A stretch of 60,981 nucleotides of DNA from Verrucomicrobiota bacterium (GTDB taxonomy: Bacteria > Verrucomicrobiota > Verrucomicrobiia > Chthoniobacterales > SZAS-18), in the NCBI GenBank assembly GCA_018240025.1, contig JAFEGM010000074.1, positions 43,811-104,791 of the forward strand, written 5' to 3'. Position numbers and translations under genes: made by a program. Shown here in pieces: positions 8,172-16,671 of the stretch (position 1 is the first letter of the stretch; each line of letters opens with the position of its first letter). The notes below the pieces were generated by a model. It was not told the origin of the DNA and did no database searches. It saw only the letters and a program-made list of their open reading frames with translations.

Positions 8172-8654
8172 ATGCCCCCGAAAGAATACACCATCGAGAA
8201 CCTCAACGACTTCATCGGCCTCGAGCTCGGGGTCTCGGACTGGATCACCGTCACGCAGGAGGACATCAACAAATTCGCCGACTGCACCGGCGACCACCAG
8301 TGGATCCATGTGGACGTCGAACGCGCCAAGAAGGAGAGCCCGTTCGGCACGACCATCGCGCACGGCTTCTACTCGCTCTCGATGGTGCCGATGCTGCAGT
8401 TCAAGCTCGGCCTGCTGCCGAAGGGCGTGCTGCAGGCGACCAACTACGGCCTGAACAAGGTCCGCTTCGTCGAGCCCGTGCCGGTCGGCTCCCGCCTGCG
8501 TCTTCGCGTGGTGCTCATCTTCGCCGACGACAAGGGCTTCGGGCGCATCCTGCTCACGACGAAGAACACGATGGAAATCGAGGGCAAGGACCGCCCGGCC
8601 TTCGTGGCCGATGCGCTGGCCATGCTCTACACCAAGCCGATGCCCAAGGGGTAA
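8172..8654 (+). CDS. MaoC-like (R)-specific enoyl-CoA hydratase
   Basis: A 160-residue single hot-dog protein of the MaoC/PhaJ type that hydrates trans-2-enoyl-CoA to (R)-3-hydroxyacyl-CoA. The hydratase signature is intact: KFADCTGDHQWIHVD with Asp41 and His46, then FGTTIAHGFYSLSM. It lies 61 bp upstream of phaC on the same strand, so it plausibly feeds beta-oxidation intermediates to the PHA synthase, as PhaJ does. That role is inferred from position; MaoC proteins also serve other acyl-CoA routes. Confidence 0.86.
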   Translation: MPPKEYTIENLNDFIGLELGVSDWITVTQEDINKFADCTGDHQWIHVDVERAKKESPFGTTIAHGFYSLSMVPMLQFKLGLLPKGVLQATNYGLNKVRFVEPVPVGSRLRLRVVLIFADDKGFGRILLTTKNTMEIEGKDRPAFVADALAMLYTKPMPKG

Positions 8655-8710
8655 GTCGAAGCTCGAAATCCGAAACTCGAAGGAAACTCGAAATCCGAAC
8701 CTGGAACGAC
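8655..8710. repeat. TCGAA-rich intergenic repeat, copy 1
   Basis: The gap between the hydratase and phaC is built from short iterations such as TCGAAGCTCGAAATCCGAAACTCGAA. The same wording recurs at 60739-60781 and, in inverted form, at the window end. It separates two genes that would otherwise be an operon and contains no obvious promoter. Confidence 0.55.
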
Positions 8711-8715
8711 TGAGC

Positions 8716-10590
8716 ATGAGCGCGAAACCCAAGAAAGCTCCGGCCGAGAAACCGGAGGAGAAGGACGTGGCCAAGCCCGCGGACAATGCAGCCACGGCCA
8801 CTGCAACCGCCGAGGCGCCGACGGCGGCCTCCGCCTCCGAGACGGTTGCCGAGGATCCCGCCACCTCGCGGGCCACGCCGAAATCGGCCGCAGCCGAGGC
8901 AGGCGATGCAAGCGACGCCAAGCCGGGCGACGTCGGCGCGCAGGCGGCCGAGCGCATTCTCGGCCCGAACCCGATGGTCAACATCCGCGGCAAGGATCTG
9001 CTGCAGGTGGCCAAGGGCATCGCCGTGGCCGCGATCCAGCAGCCGCAGAAGCTGCTCGAGCACTATGCCCACTTCCTGCAGGAGACGGTCACCATCGTGC
9101 AGGGCAAATCCAAGCTCCGGCCCGACCGCGGCGACCGCCGCTGGTGGGATCCGGCCTGGGGCAAGAGCAAGCTCTACGGCGGCATGCTGCAGCTGTATCT
9201 CGCCGCGGTGAAAGAGGTGAATGCGTACATCGACGACATTCAGCCCGAGGAGGACGACAACGCCCGGGCCAAGTTCCTGGCCGCGCTGATCAACGACGCG
9301 CTCGCGCCCAGCAATTACCTGATCAATCCGACCGCCATCCGCCGCTTCCTCGAGACCGGCGGCGAGAGCGCGGTCAAGGGCATCAGCAACCTCATTCACG
9401 ACGTCATCTACAACGAGGGCTGGCCCTCGCAGGTGAACAAGAAGGCCTTCGAGCTGGGCAAGAACCTCGCGCTCACGCCCGGGCAGGTGGTCTTCAAAAA
9501 TGATCTCATCGAGCTCATCCACTACCAGCCGCAGACCGACAAGGTCCGCACCCGCCCGCTGCTGGTCGTACCGCCGCAGATCAACAAGTACTACGTCTTC
9601 GATCTCTCCCCGGAGAAGAGCGTGGCCGCCTTCCTCGTGGAATACGGCATCGAGACGTTCGTGGTCAGCTGGCGCAATCCGACCGAGCAGCATCGTGAGT
9701 GGGGCTTCGACGACTACATCGAGAAGCTCGAGGAGGCGCTCGACGCCGTCATCGAGATCACCGGCAGCCCCGATGTGAACATCGCCGGCGCCTGCTCCGG
9801 CGGCGTGACCATCGCCATGCTGCTGGGCTACCTGCAGGCGGCCAACAAGCCGAAGGTACACTCCTGTACGCTGCTGGTCAGCATCTTCGACGCCCGCAGC
9901 ACCAAGAACGTGCTCGGCCTGTTCGCCACTGAGGAGGCCATCGAGGCCGCCCGACGCCGCTCGTACGCGGCCGGTATTCTCGACGGCAAGGACATGGCCA
10001 AGGTCTTCTCGCTCATGCGGCCGAACGACCTCATCTGGAACTACTGGGTGAACAACTACCTGCTCGGCAACGAGCCGCCGGCCTTCGACATCCTGTATTG
10101 GAACTGCGACACCACCCGGCTGCCGGCCAAGCTGCACGGCGAGTTGCTGACCATGTTCAAGTTCAACCCGCTGGCCGAAGGCCAACCGCTGCTCGTGCGC
10201 GGGCTGCCGATCAACCTGAAGGACGTGAAGATCGACCTCTTCAGCGTCGGCGGCGTGACCGACCACATCACCCCGTGGGAAGCCTGCTACCGCTCGATCC
10301 ACCTCTTCGGCGGCAAGAAGGAGTTTGTCCTCAGCAACAGCGGCCACATCCAGTCGATCCTCAATCCGCCGGGCAATCCGAAAGGCACCTACTTCACGAG
10401 CAAGGAGACCCCGGAAACGCCCGCCGAATGGCGAAAGACCGCCATCAAGCGCGAGGACACCTGGTGGTTCTACTGGCTGCACTGGCTCCGCAACCATTCC
10501 GGCGGCCAGAAGGACGCTCCGAAGGAACTCGGCAGTGCCAAGCACTTCCCGATGTACCCCTCGCCCGGCAAATACGCGCTGGAGCCCTAA
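8716..10590 (+). CDS. phaC: Class I poly(3-hydroxyalkanoate) synthase
   Basis: Polymerises (R)-3-hydroxyacyl-CoA into PHA on the granule surface. The protein has 624 residues from the ATG at 8716. The first 75 or so are an Ala/Lys/Pro-rich low-complexity extension not needed for catalysis. The conserved core then begins (NPMVNIRGKDLLQ…). The catalytic triad is visible: Cys360 in the lipase-box-like GACSGG, Asp516 in GGVTDHITPW and His544 in SNSGHIQSILNPP. RRWWDPAW (141-148) is the usual pre-core signature. An upstream in-frame ATG at 8611 would lie inside the hydratase gene and is rejected. A strong terminator follows, so the PHA block ends here and phaZ is transcribed separately. Confidence 0.95.
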   Translation: MSAKPKKAPAEKPEEKDVAKPADNAATATATAEAPTAASASETVAEDPATSRATPKSAAAEAGDASDAKPGDVGAQAAERILGPNPMVNIRGKDLLQVAKGIAVAAIQQPQKLLEHYAHFLQETVTIVQGKSKLRPDRGDRRWWDPAWGKSKLYGGMLQLYLAAVKEVNAYIDDIQPEEDDNARAKFLAALINDALAPSNYLINPTAIRRFLETGGESAVKGISNLIHDVIYNEGWPSQVNKKAFELGKNLALTPGQVVFKNDLIELIHYQPQTDKVRTRPLLVVPPQINKYYVFDLSPEKSVAAFLVEYGIETFVVSWRNPTEQHREWGFDDYIEKLEEALDAVIEITGSPDVNIAGACSGGVTIAMLLGYLQAANKPKVHSCTLLVSIFDARSTKNVLGLFATEEAIEAARRRSYAAGILDGKDMAKVFSLMRPNDLIWNYWVNNYLLGNEPPAFDILYWNCDTTRLPAKLHGELLTMFKFNPLAEGQPLLVRGLPINLKDVKIDLFSVGGVTDHITPWEACYRSIHLFGGKKEFVLSNSGHIQSILNPPGNPKGTYFTSKETPETPAEWRKTAIKREDTWWFYWLHWLRNHSGGQKDAPKELGSAKHFPMYPSPGKYALEP

Positions 10591-10603
10591 ACCACTTCAT
10601 TCC

Positions 10604-10637
10604 AAAGCCCGCTCCGTCCGGAGCGGGCTTTTTCTTT
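10604..10637 (+). terminator. Rho-independent terminator after phaC
   Basis: A perfect 13-bp GC-rich stem (10604-10616 with 10619-10631, AAAGCCCGCTCCG) with a 2-base apparent loop is followed by TTTTTCTTTTTC. It begins 13 bp past the phaC stop. Confidence 0.92.
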
Positions 10638-10793
10638 TTCGTCACCCAGCCCCAAGGCCGCCTCGCCAGTCAGGGATTCCAGAAAAGCGAGAAAAATATA
10701 CAACTAGATGTTCATACTTTTTAGTTTCCCCGCCTTCTGACCTTTAGGCTCCTGACTCTGTCCCCATCGCCTCGTTGCAAGCTCTCGCATCGC

Positions 10794-10821
10794 CTTCCTT
10801 CTTCCTTCTTCCTTCTTCCTT
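10794..10821 (+). repeat. Heptanucleotide tandem repeat (CTTCCTT x4) at the depolymerase start
   Basis: Four exact tandem copies of CTTCCTT run up to three bases before the ATG at 10825. They fill the place where a Shine-Dalgarno sequence would be, and the transcript there is pyrimidine-only. Copy-number slippage would change the leader length by 7 bases. Confidence 0.85.
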
Positions 10822-10824
10822 CCC

Positions 10825-11631
10825 ATGCCCCCTCACCGCTTCCTCGAGACCGAAGGCAACACCCTGCGCGTGGCCTTCCGTCCGGGCGATCCGGCGCGGC
10901 CGGCGCTGCTGATGTTCAATGGGATCGGCGCGAGCCTGGAATTGCTCGATCCATTGGTGGAGGCGCTCGACCCGGCCATTCCGGTGGTGCGGCTCGATCC
11001 GCCGGGGATCGGCGGCTCGGCGGCGCCGCGCTGGCCCTATCGCTTCCCTGGCCTGGCCCGCATGGCCGCGGACGTCTGCGACCAGCTCGGACTGGGCGCT
11101 CTCGACGTCTTCGGTGTCTCCTGGGGCGGCGCCGTGGCGCAGGAATTCGCGCATCAGTTCGGCGCGCGCACCCAGCATCTCATTCTGGCGGCGACCTCCC
11201 CGGGGATGATCGCCCTGCCCGGCAGCCCCTCCGCGCTGCTCGAGATGGCCGGCCCGCTGCGCAAGCTGCTGCCGCGCTCGAGCCAGCCTTCGAGCGGCGT
11301 GGTCTTCGGGGGCGACTTCCGCCAGAACTCCGCCGTGGTACGCGGACTCACCCGCTGGATCGCCGGCGCCGGCTCGCCCGGATACTACCTGCAGGGCCTG
11401 GCCGGGCTCGGCTGGACCAGCGCGCACTGGCTGCGCACCCTGCGCATGCCGGCGCTGGTGCTGGCCGGCGAGGACGACCCGCTGGTGCCGCTGGCGAATG
11501 CGAAACTGCTCGTCGCGCTCCTGCCTCACGCCCGTCTGGTGCGCTTCGATTGCGGCCATCTTTTCGTGGCCACGCGGGCCGCGGCGGTGGCACGGGAAAT
11601 CGCCCGGTTCGTCGCTCCGACGCCGCAGTGA
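10825..11631 (+). CDS. Alpha/beta-hydrolase, medium-chain PHA depolymerase-like
   Basis: A 268-residue hydrolase resembling intracellular mcl-PHA depolymerase PhaZ. The nucleophile elbow is GVSWGG with Ser99 (GVSWGGAVAQEFAH, the PhaZ form). LMFNGIGASLELLDPLVEAL and VRLDPPGIGGSAAP match the family's oxyanion region. AGEDDPLVP supplies the Asp and FDCGHLFV the His. Position just after phaC supports a role in PHA mobilisation, which is inference. No Shine-Dalgarno is visible; the leader is a CTTCCTT repeat. Other alpha/beta-hydrolase functions cannot be excluded. Confidence 0.78.
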   Translation: MPPHRFLETEGNTLRVAFRPGDPARPALLMFNGIGASLELLDPLVEALDPAIPVVRLDPPGIGGSAAPRWPYRFPGLARMAADVCDQLGLGALDVFGVSWGGAVAQEFAHQFGARTQHLILAATSPGMIALPGSPSALLEMAGPLRKLLPRSSQPSSGVVFGGDFRQNSAVVRGLTRWIAGAGSPGYYLQGLAGLGWTSAHWLRTLRMPALVLAGEDDPLVPLANAKLLVALLPHARLVRFDCGHLFVATRAAAVAREIARFVAPTPQ

Positions 11632-11692
11632 CCGGCTGCACCGTGGCACTTCCCGCTCCGCCCCTTTTCGTGCAGTCTGCGCGGCAGCTTCC

Positions 11693-13138
11693 ATGAAGAT
11701 CCGTCTGCCGCCCCTCGCCGCCCACGCCGCGCCCACGTTTCTCGAACTCGCCCCGGAGGCGCTGCGCGACGCCGATCTGCACCGGTTCGTGACCGATCAC
11801 CTCGACGAGGAGACCGGCGACATCGTCCTTCTCCCTGGCACCGCCGAGGAGGCCCGTCCCGACTTCGGCCCGCCGCCGGTCAGCACCGAGGCCGTCGTGC
11901 GCGGACTGGCCGGACTCATGTGGCGCATCGCGCAGCATCCGGCCGCGCCCGACTATCTGGAGGTTCGGTGGCAGCGCCTGGTCGAAGCCGCCCGAGCGGT
12001 GCTGGAGCAGCGGTTGACGCGCCGCGAGCCGTGGGTCGCGACCGTCCGGCGCGTGCGCTCCGATCTCGTGCGCACGGTCGATGCCGACCGCCAGGCCGCC
12101 GCGGCCGCGCGGCGCACCGAGCAGGTGCCCATCGAGCTGATCGATCAGGACCCCGAGCAGCAGCGGCAGACCTTCTCCGCCGCCGAACTTTCCGCGCTGG
12201 CTGAGCAGCTGCGCGCCTCGGCCGGCGTCGCTCGAGCTCATGTCCGGCGCCTCGAGGGCGGCCGCTTCCGCCTGTTGATCGGCGTGCGCACTCTCCGCGC
12301 CGCACAACTGGCGGGACTCGCTGCGCTCTGCTGCGAAGTGCACGAACCGGCGCCTCCGCTGGGCAGGGCGCAGATCCCCGCGCAGGATGCCGGCGTACCG
12401 CGGCGTGAGGCCATGGTGCGATTCGAGGTGGAGTTTCCGGCCTGGCCGGAGCCGACACCCGCCGAAGTGGCCGATTCGATGGAAGCCCGCCGCTGGATCG
12501 CGGAGCTGGAGCATTTCCGCCATGAGGCCGCACAGGATGCACTCGCCACCGCCGAAGCCGCGCTCCTCGAACACGAGGCGCAGTTGGCCGAACGGGCCGC
12601 GGCCGAAGCCGCCGAGGCGGAGGCGGCGCGACAGGCCGCCGAACATCGGACCGCCGCGCTCGAGCGCTGGCTGGCGGAGGAGGCGACCGAATTCACCCGC
12701 GAACGTCACCGCCGTGGCTGGCTGAGCGAGCGTGATGTGGCCTGGCTGATCGCCCAAGGCGCCTTGCGCAAGGCACGGTTTGTCCCCCTCGACGTCGAAC
12801 TGCCCGAGGGCACCGAATGGCGGGGGGCGCGGACCGACGACGAAATGGAGCTCATCCTCGCGCTCGAAGCAGACCTGACCCGCGGCGGCCTGCGCATCTT
12901 CGACAGCGGCTACGTCGGCGGCGGCGGCGAACCACTGCGCCTGCTGGCCATCGTGCATCTGCCCGAGCCGCTGGAGGAGGTGACCATCGATCTCCTCTTC
13001 GAGCTGCCGACGCTGGCCAGCATCCGACGAAAGCGCAGTCGCCCCGTTCGTCCTGCCGCCACGGCACCATCCGCGGCGGACAAGCCGGCGCCTAAGTCTA
13101 GAAAAAGGCGGACAACCAAGGGCGAATCGAACACGTAA
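11693..13138 (+). CDS. Unknown protein with degenerate ParB/Srx-like domain and coiled coil
   Basis: I do not recognise the whole protein (481 residues from the ATG at 11693). Residues about 145-217 (VPIELIDQDPEQQRQTF…LSALAEQLRAS…GRFRLLIGVRTLRAAQLAGL) align by eye with the ParB N-terminal domain. That family normally reads IDPNPxQPRxxF…L…SIxxxG…GxxLIxGERRxRAAxxAG. The GERR core that binds nucleotide in ParB is GVRT here. Residues 265-335 are an Ala/Glu-rich coiled coil. Residues 375-440 form a separate globular part, and the tail (445-481) is Lys/Arg-rich. No ParA, parS-like site or origin gene is nearby. The function is unknown; a DNA- or nucleotide-binding role is possible but unproven. Confidence 0.7.
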   Translation: MKIRLPPLAAHAAPTFLELAPEALRDADLHRFVTDHLDEETGDIVLLPGTAEEARPDFGPPPVSTEAVVRGLAGLMWRIAQHPAAPDYLEVRWQRLVEAARAVLEQRLTRREPWVATVRRVRSDLVRTVDADRQAAAAARRTEQVPIELIDQDPEQQRQTFSAAELSALAEQLRASAGVARAHVRRLEGGRFRLLIGVRTLRAAQLAGLAALCCEVHEPAPPLGRAQIPAQDAGVPRREAMVRFEVEFPAWPEPTPAEVADSMEARRWIAELEHFRHEAAQDALATAEAALLEHEAQLAERAAAEAAEAEAARQAAEHRTAALERWLAEEATEFTRERHRRGWLSERDVAWLIAQGALRKARFVPLDVELPEGTEWRGARTDDEMELILALEADLTRGGLRIFDSGYVGGGGEPLRLLAIVHLPEPLEEVTIDLLFELPTLASIRRKRSRPVRPAATAPSAADKPAPKSRKRRTTKGESNT

Positions 13139-13231
13139 GTAGCGCGGGGCTCGGCACTTACGCTGGCTGCCCGCGGAGAATTTCGCGCCGGGGCATTTCT
13201 TTCCGCAAACCTCGCGCGAGCTTCCGGCCGC

Positions 13232-16200
13232 ATGCGTTGTCTTGTCGTCTCCGCCCTCACCCTCTGTGCTCTGCTCGCGCCGGTGGCGCACGTTCAGGCC
13301 GAGAGTTTTGCGCTCGAACCCACCTTCCAGAGGCCACAGTTGCTTTCGGATCCCGCCAGCGCGACGCGCGCTCGGCCCGATTCGCAGGATCGGGTGTACG
13401 TCTCCGGCGATCTGACGGGCGCCAATGGCCAGCGACTCGGCCGGGTCATCCGAATCAGTGGAGCGACCGGCGCGATCGATCCGACCTTCGTCGTCGGCCG
13501 TCAGTTCGCGGCGGTGCGCGCGATCATGGTCGATTCTTCGGACCGCCTCATCGTCAGCGGCGTGCTGGCCGGCGAGTCTACATCGGACGGTTCGACCGAG
13601 CGACTCTTCCGCGTCCTGCCGGATGGCAGCATCGATCCCACTTTCAACACGCCACGCTTTCGCGGCCCGATCACGCTCATGCGGGAGACGACCAGCGGGA
13701 AGATTCTGGCCGTCGTGCTCACGGATGTCTTCGCCAACGGGCTGATTCGGCTGAATACCGACGGCAGCATCGATTCGACTTTCACGCCACTCTTCGTGTC
13801 CGGGATTCAGACAGAGCCCGTGACCGACAGCAATGGACTCATCCTCGTCGGCGGCACCTTCAACTTCGGCGGCAAGCGCGGCATCGTGCGGCTGACGTCC
13901 ACCGGCGATATCGACAACACTTTCGTGCCGCCGAACAACACGGTCATCCAGTCGCCGAACACCAGCGCCATCGCGCTGCAGTCGGATGGCAAGATCGTAC
14001 TCTGCGGCCTGGGCTACCGCGTGGGCGGCTTCAGTTCGCAGATGCTGCGCCTGACCATGACCGGCGCCGTCGACACCACCTTCGTCGCCACCAACCTGGG
14101 CGGCGGGAGCTTCGGCGCCCGTCCGCGCTCCGCTTTCGTCCTGTCGGACAACCGGCTCATAGTGGCGGGCCAGTTCGTCGCCCGCGTCGGCGCAAACGGC
14201 GGCGTCGAAGCCACGTTCTTCACCAACAATTCGCTCGGTTTCACCTCTCCGACCTTCAGCAGTCACAGCTTGGGGCGGCGGCCTAACGGGACGTTCGTTC
14301 TCGCCACGGGCACCCTGAACGGTCGCGTCACGCTCGATGGCGGCGGGACGATGCCGTCGTTGTACATGTTCGACGGCACACTGGGTCCGGCGCTCGGCTT
14401 CACGCCGCCCTCGCTCGAGCGCGAATCCTACTCGGTGCGCCTCGCCCTGCAGGCGGGCGCCCGGGTCGCCTACGGCACCATTGACCGCCTCGGCAGCAGG
14501 ACGGGCACGCCGCTCGTACGTCTCCAACTCGCCGGTACCGCCGATCCCACCTTTTTGGGCCCCGGGATTGCCCTCTGGCAGCAGACCCTCTCCGCCTCGA
14601 CGGACGCGATCGGTCGCATCTTCGCCACGTACAACGAGGACTTCACGGTCCCGGCCATCGTCGGGCCCACCAAGCTCGTCCGCCTGGCGACCAATGGCAG
14701 GGTCGAGGCAACCCTCAACCCAACGCCGGCGGTCTCGTCGAACGCGACGGTCTTCACCGCTCCGGATGGTAAGCTCCTGCTCGGTCGCACACTCGCCGAC
14801 TTCCAGGCCGTGCTCGATGGCGTGCCCGGACTGCGCCGGCTGCAACCGGACGGCACCACCGACACCACCTGGGCCGGACCGACGGGCTACGAACAGATCG
14901 TTCGAGACGGGGACACCATCAGCGCCATCTACGTCGGAGGGATCGTCGTCCACGCCGCCTATCCCGAGGGGCGGCTGCTCGTGACCAGCCAGTTCATCGC
15001 CCCCAACCTCTCCACCTACCCGTCCTTTCTTTCGCGCCTGCTGCCGAACGGCAGCTTCGACCCCGCGTTCTCGGGACCTTCGGTGGCCGTGCCGATCAAC
15101 AGTATCAATGGCGCCGTCTATCGCTACGATTCCACCGGCTTCGAAGCCGTGGACCTCGGCCCGGACGGCTCCATCGTCGCTGCCGGGGCCTTTACCGAAG
15201 TCAGCTACTTCGGGAACCCCACCCCCATCCCCGCGCCGGGCATCGTGAAGGTGCGCGGCGATGGCAGCCTCGATCCCGCCTTCAACGCCGGCACCGGAAC
15301 TGCCCGCGCCAACGGACTGCCCGCCCGCATTCATCGCGTGCGCATTGCGCCGGACGGGAAGATCTGGCTGATCGGACTGTTCGACCGCTTCAACGGCACC
15401 GCCGTGCCGGGCATCGTCCGCCTCAACGTCAACGGCTCGGTCGACGCGACCGCTTCCTTCCCGGTCGAGTGGGTCGATTTCGGCGCAGACCAGGCGGACA
15501 TCTCCTTCGAAACCGACGGGCGCGTCTACCTCACCGGTGCGTTCGCCCAGCCGGCCGAGAAGGTGCCTTTCTCGGTCGTGCTGCTGAAGGGCTCGCCGCT
15601 GGTACCGCTGCCGACCGCCACGCCGATTCCGATCCCAACGCCTTCGCCGACGCCGACTCCCACAGCCACGCCCTCGCCGACGCCGACACCGAGCCCGACC
15701 GCCACACCGACCCCGACCGTGACGCCGACGCCCACCCCACGCGCGGCGTATCTGCGGAACGTTTCGACGCGGCTCTTCGCCGGCACCGGGGACAATGTGC
15801 CGATCGCGGGCTTCGCGGTCCGCGCCGGAGCCCAGCGCATCGCCATCCGCGCCATCGGGCCGACCCTGGCCAACTTCGGGGTGGCCGACGTCATGGCCGA
15901 TCCCACGCTCGAACTGCGCGACGCTGCCGGCGCGCTGGTCGCGACGAACGACAATTACACGACCCTCGGAGGCCTGGAGGGAGCCGATCTGGCGACCGCC
16001 GGCCTCATTCCGTCGAATCCGCTGGAAAGCGCGCTCGTGGCCACCCTTTCAGAGGGCACCTACACCGCCATCGTCCGCGGCAAGGACGGCGGCGTGGGCA
16101 ATTGCCTGGTGGAGGTGTATGAGATCGGCCCCTTCAGTCCGCCGCCGATTCGCCTGGTCAATCTCTCGACCCGCGGTCAGGTCGGCACGGGCGATCGCGT

Positions 16201-16525
16201 GATGATCGGCGGCTTCGTCGTCGGTGGCACCACGCCCAGGCGCTTCCTGGTGCGCTCGCTGGGGCCGTCCCTCGCGGCCTTCCAGGTGCCGAACGTGCTG
16301 GCCGATCCCATGATCGAGCTGAACGCCGGGCCCACTCTGCTGGGCACCAACGACAACTGGCAGAGCACCCAACAGGCCGAGATCGCGGCTTCGGGCTTTG
16401 CCCCGACCGACCCGGCGGAAGCCGCCATGATCGTCACCCTCGGGCCCGGCTCATACACGGCGATCGTGCGCGGGAAGAACGCGACGACCGGCAATGCCAT
16501 CGTCGAGGTTTACGAGCTCCCGTAG
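13232..16525 (+). CDS. Secreted delta-60 repeat protein with Pro-Thr linker and duplicated C-terminal domain
   Basis: A 1097-residue exported protein. Residues 1-23 form a signal peptide (…LTLCALLAPVAHVQA). Residues about 45-780 carry many delta-60 repeats, recognisable by units such as LNTDGSIDSTFTP, LPDGSIDPTFNTP and LLPNGSFDPAFSGP, which probably build a beta-propeller. A linker of about 45 residues made of PTPTPTATP follows (about 15610-15740). The C-terminus contains two copies of a 125-residue domain (starting YLRNVSTRLFAGTGDN and LVNLSTRGQVGTGDR). Both copies share IRAIGPTLA/VRSLGPSLA, ADPxxEL, NDN and YTAIVRGK. This domain pair recurs in Verrucomicrobia surface proteins. There is no PEP-CTERM tail. 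Its role is unknown. Confidence 0.85.
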   Translation: MRCLVVSALTLCALLAPVAHVQAESFALEPTFQRPQLLSDPASATRARPDSQDRVYVSGDLTGANGQRLGRVIRISGATGAIDPTFVVGRQFAAVRAIMVDSSDRLIVSGVLAGESTSDGSTERLFRVLPDGSIDPTFNTPRFRGPITLMRETTSGKILAVVLTDVFANGLIRLNTDGSIDSTFTPLFVSGIQTEPVTDSNGLILVGGTFNFGGKRGIVRLTSTGDIDNTFVPPNNTVIQSPNTSAIALQSDGKIVLCGLGYRVGGFSSQMLRLTMTGAVDTTFVATNLGGGSFGARPRSAFVLSDNRLIVAGQFVARVGANGGVEATFFTNNSLGFTSPTFSSHSLGRRPNGTFVLATGTLNGRVTLDGGGTMPSLYMFDGTLGPALGFTPPSLERESYSVRLALQAGARVAYGTIDRLGSRTGTPLVRLQLAGTADPTFLGPGIALWQQTLSASTDAIGRIFATYNEDFTVPAIVGPTKLVRLATNGRVEATLNPTPAVSSNATVFTAPDGKLLLGRTLADFQAVLDGVPGLRRLQPDGTTDTTWAGPTGYEQIVRDGDTISAIYVGGIVVHAAYPEGRLLVTSQFIAPNLSTYPSFLSRLLPNGSFDPAFSGPSVAVPINSINGAVYRYDSTGFEAVDLGPDGSIVAAGAFTEVSYFGNPTPIPAPGIVKVRGDGSLDPAFNAGTGTARANGLPARIHRVRIAPDGKIWLIGLFDRFNGTAVPGIVRLNVNGSVDATASFPVEWVDFGADQADISFETDGRVYLTGAFAQPAEKVPFSVVLLKGSPLVPLPTATPIPIPTPSPTPTPTATPSPTPTPSPTATPTPTVTPTPTPRAAYLRNVSTRLFAGTGDNVPIAGFAVRAGAQRIAIRAIGPTLANFGVADVMADPTLELRDAAGALVATNDNYTTLGGLEGADLATAGLIPSNPLESALVATLSEGTYTAIVRGKDGGVGNCLVEVYEIGPFSPPPIRLVNLSTRGQVGTGDRVMIGGFVVGGTTPRRFLVRSLGPSLAAFQVPNVLADPMIELNAGPTLLGTNDNWQSTQQAEIAASGFAPTDPAEAAMIVTLGPGSYTAIVRGKNATTGNAIVEVYELP

Positions 16526-16544
16526 AGGCGCAGGCCGCGAACCA

Positions 16545-16574
16545 ACCGTCGGGTCCGCCAGCGGGCCCGACGGT
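16545..16574. terminator. Possible terminator hairpin after the delta-60 gene
   Basis: A stem of about 13 bp (ACCGTCGGG at 16545-16553 paired to CCCGACGGT at 16566-16574, extended inward with one G-T pair) lies 20 bp past the delta-60 stop. A T-run is lacking on both strands, so factor-independent termination is uncertain. Confidence 0.5.
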
Positions 16575-16608
16575 CATCAGTTAACCTGCCTTGGAAAGCA
16601 AGCCGCGG

Positions 16609-16671
16609 TCGGAGAGTGGACTAACGCTCCTGCGCTTTGCGGACGAGCCGCACTCGGAGAGTGCGGACTAC
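16609..16671. repeat. GGACTA-type hairpin repeat at the TPR-gene stop codon
   Basis: The phrase TCGGAGAGTG(C)GGACTA occurs twice (ending near 16624 and 16670). The second copy forms an exact 8-bp hairpin (CCGCACTC 16648-16655, GAGTGCGG 16659-16666). The minus-strand TAG stop of the TPR protein lies inside the second copy. It is probably a dispersed repetitive extragenic element; a related-looking sequence abuts the stop of the copper-protein gene at 20774. Confidence 0.55.

Noticed and set aside
8554..10545. 663-residue minus-strand frame
   Set aside because: Antisense to phaC, whose catalytic triad is intact on the plus strand.
11348..15334. 1328-residue minus-strand frame
   Set aside because: It runs opposite the depolymerase, ParB-like and delta-60 genes, has Gly/Arg/Glu shadow composition and no recognisable domain.
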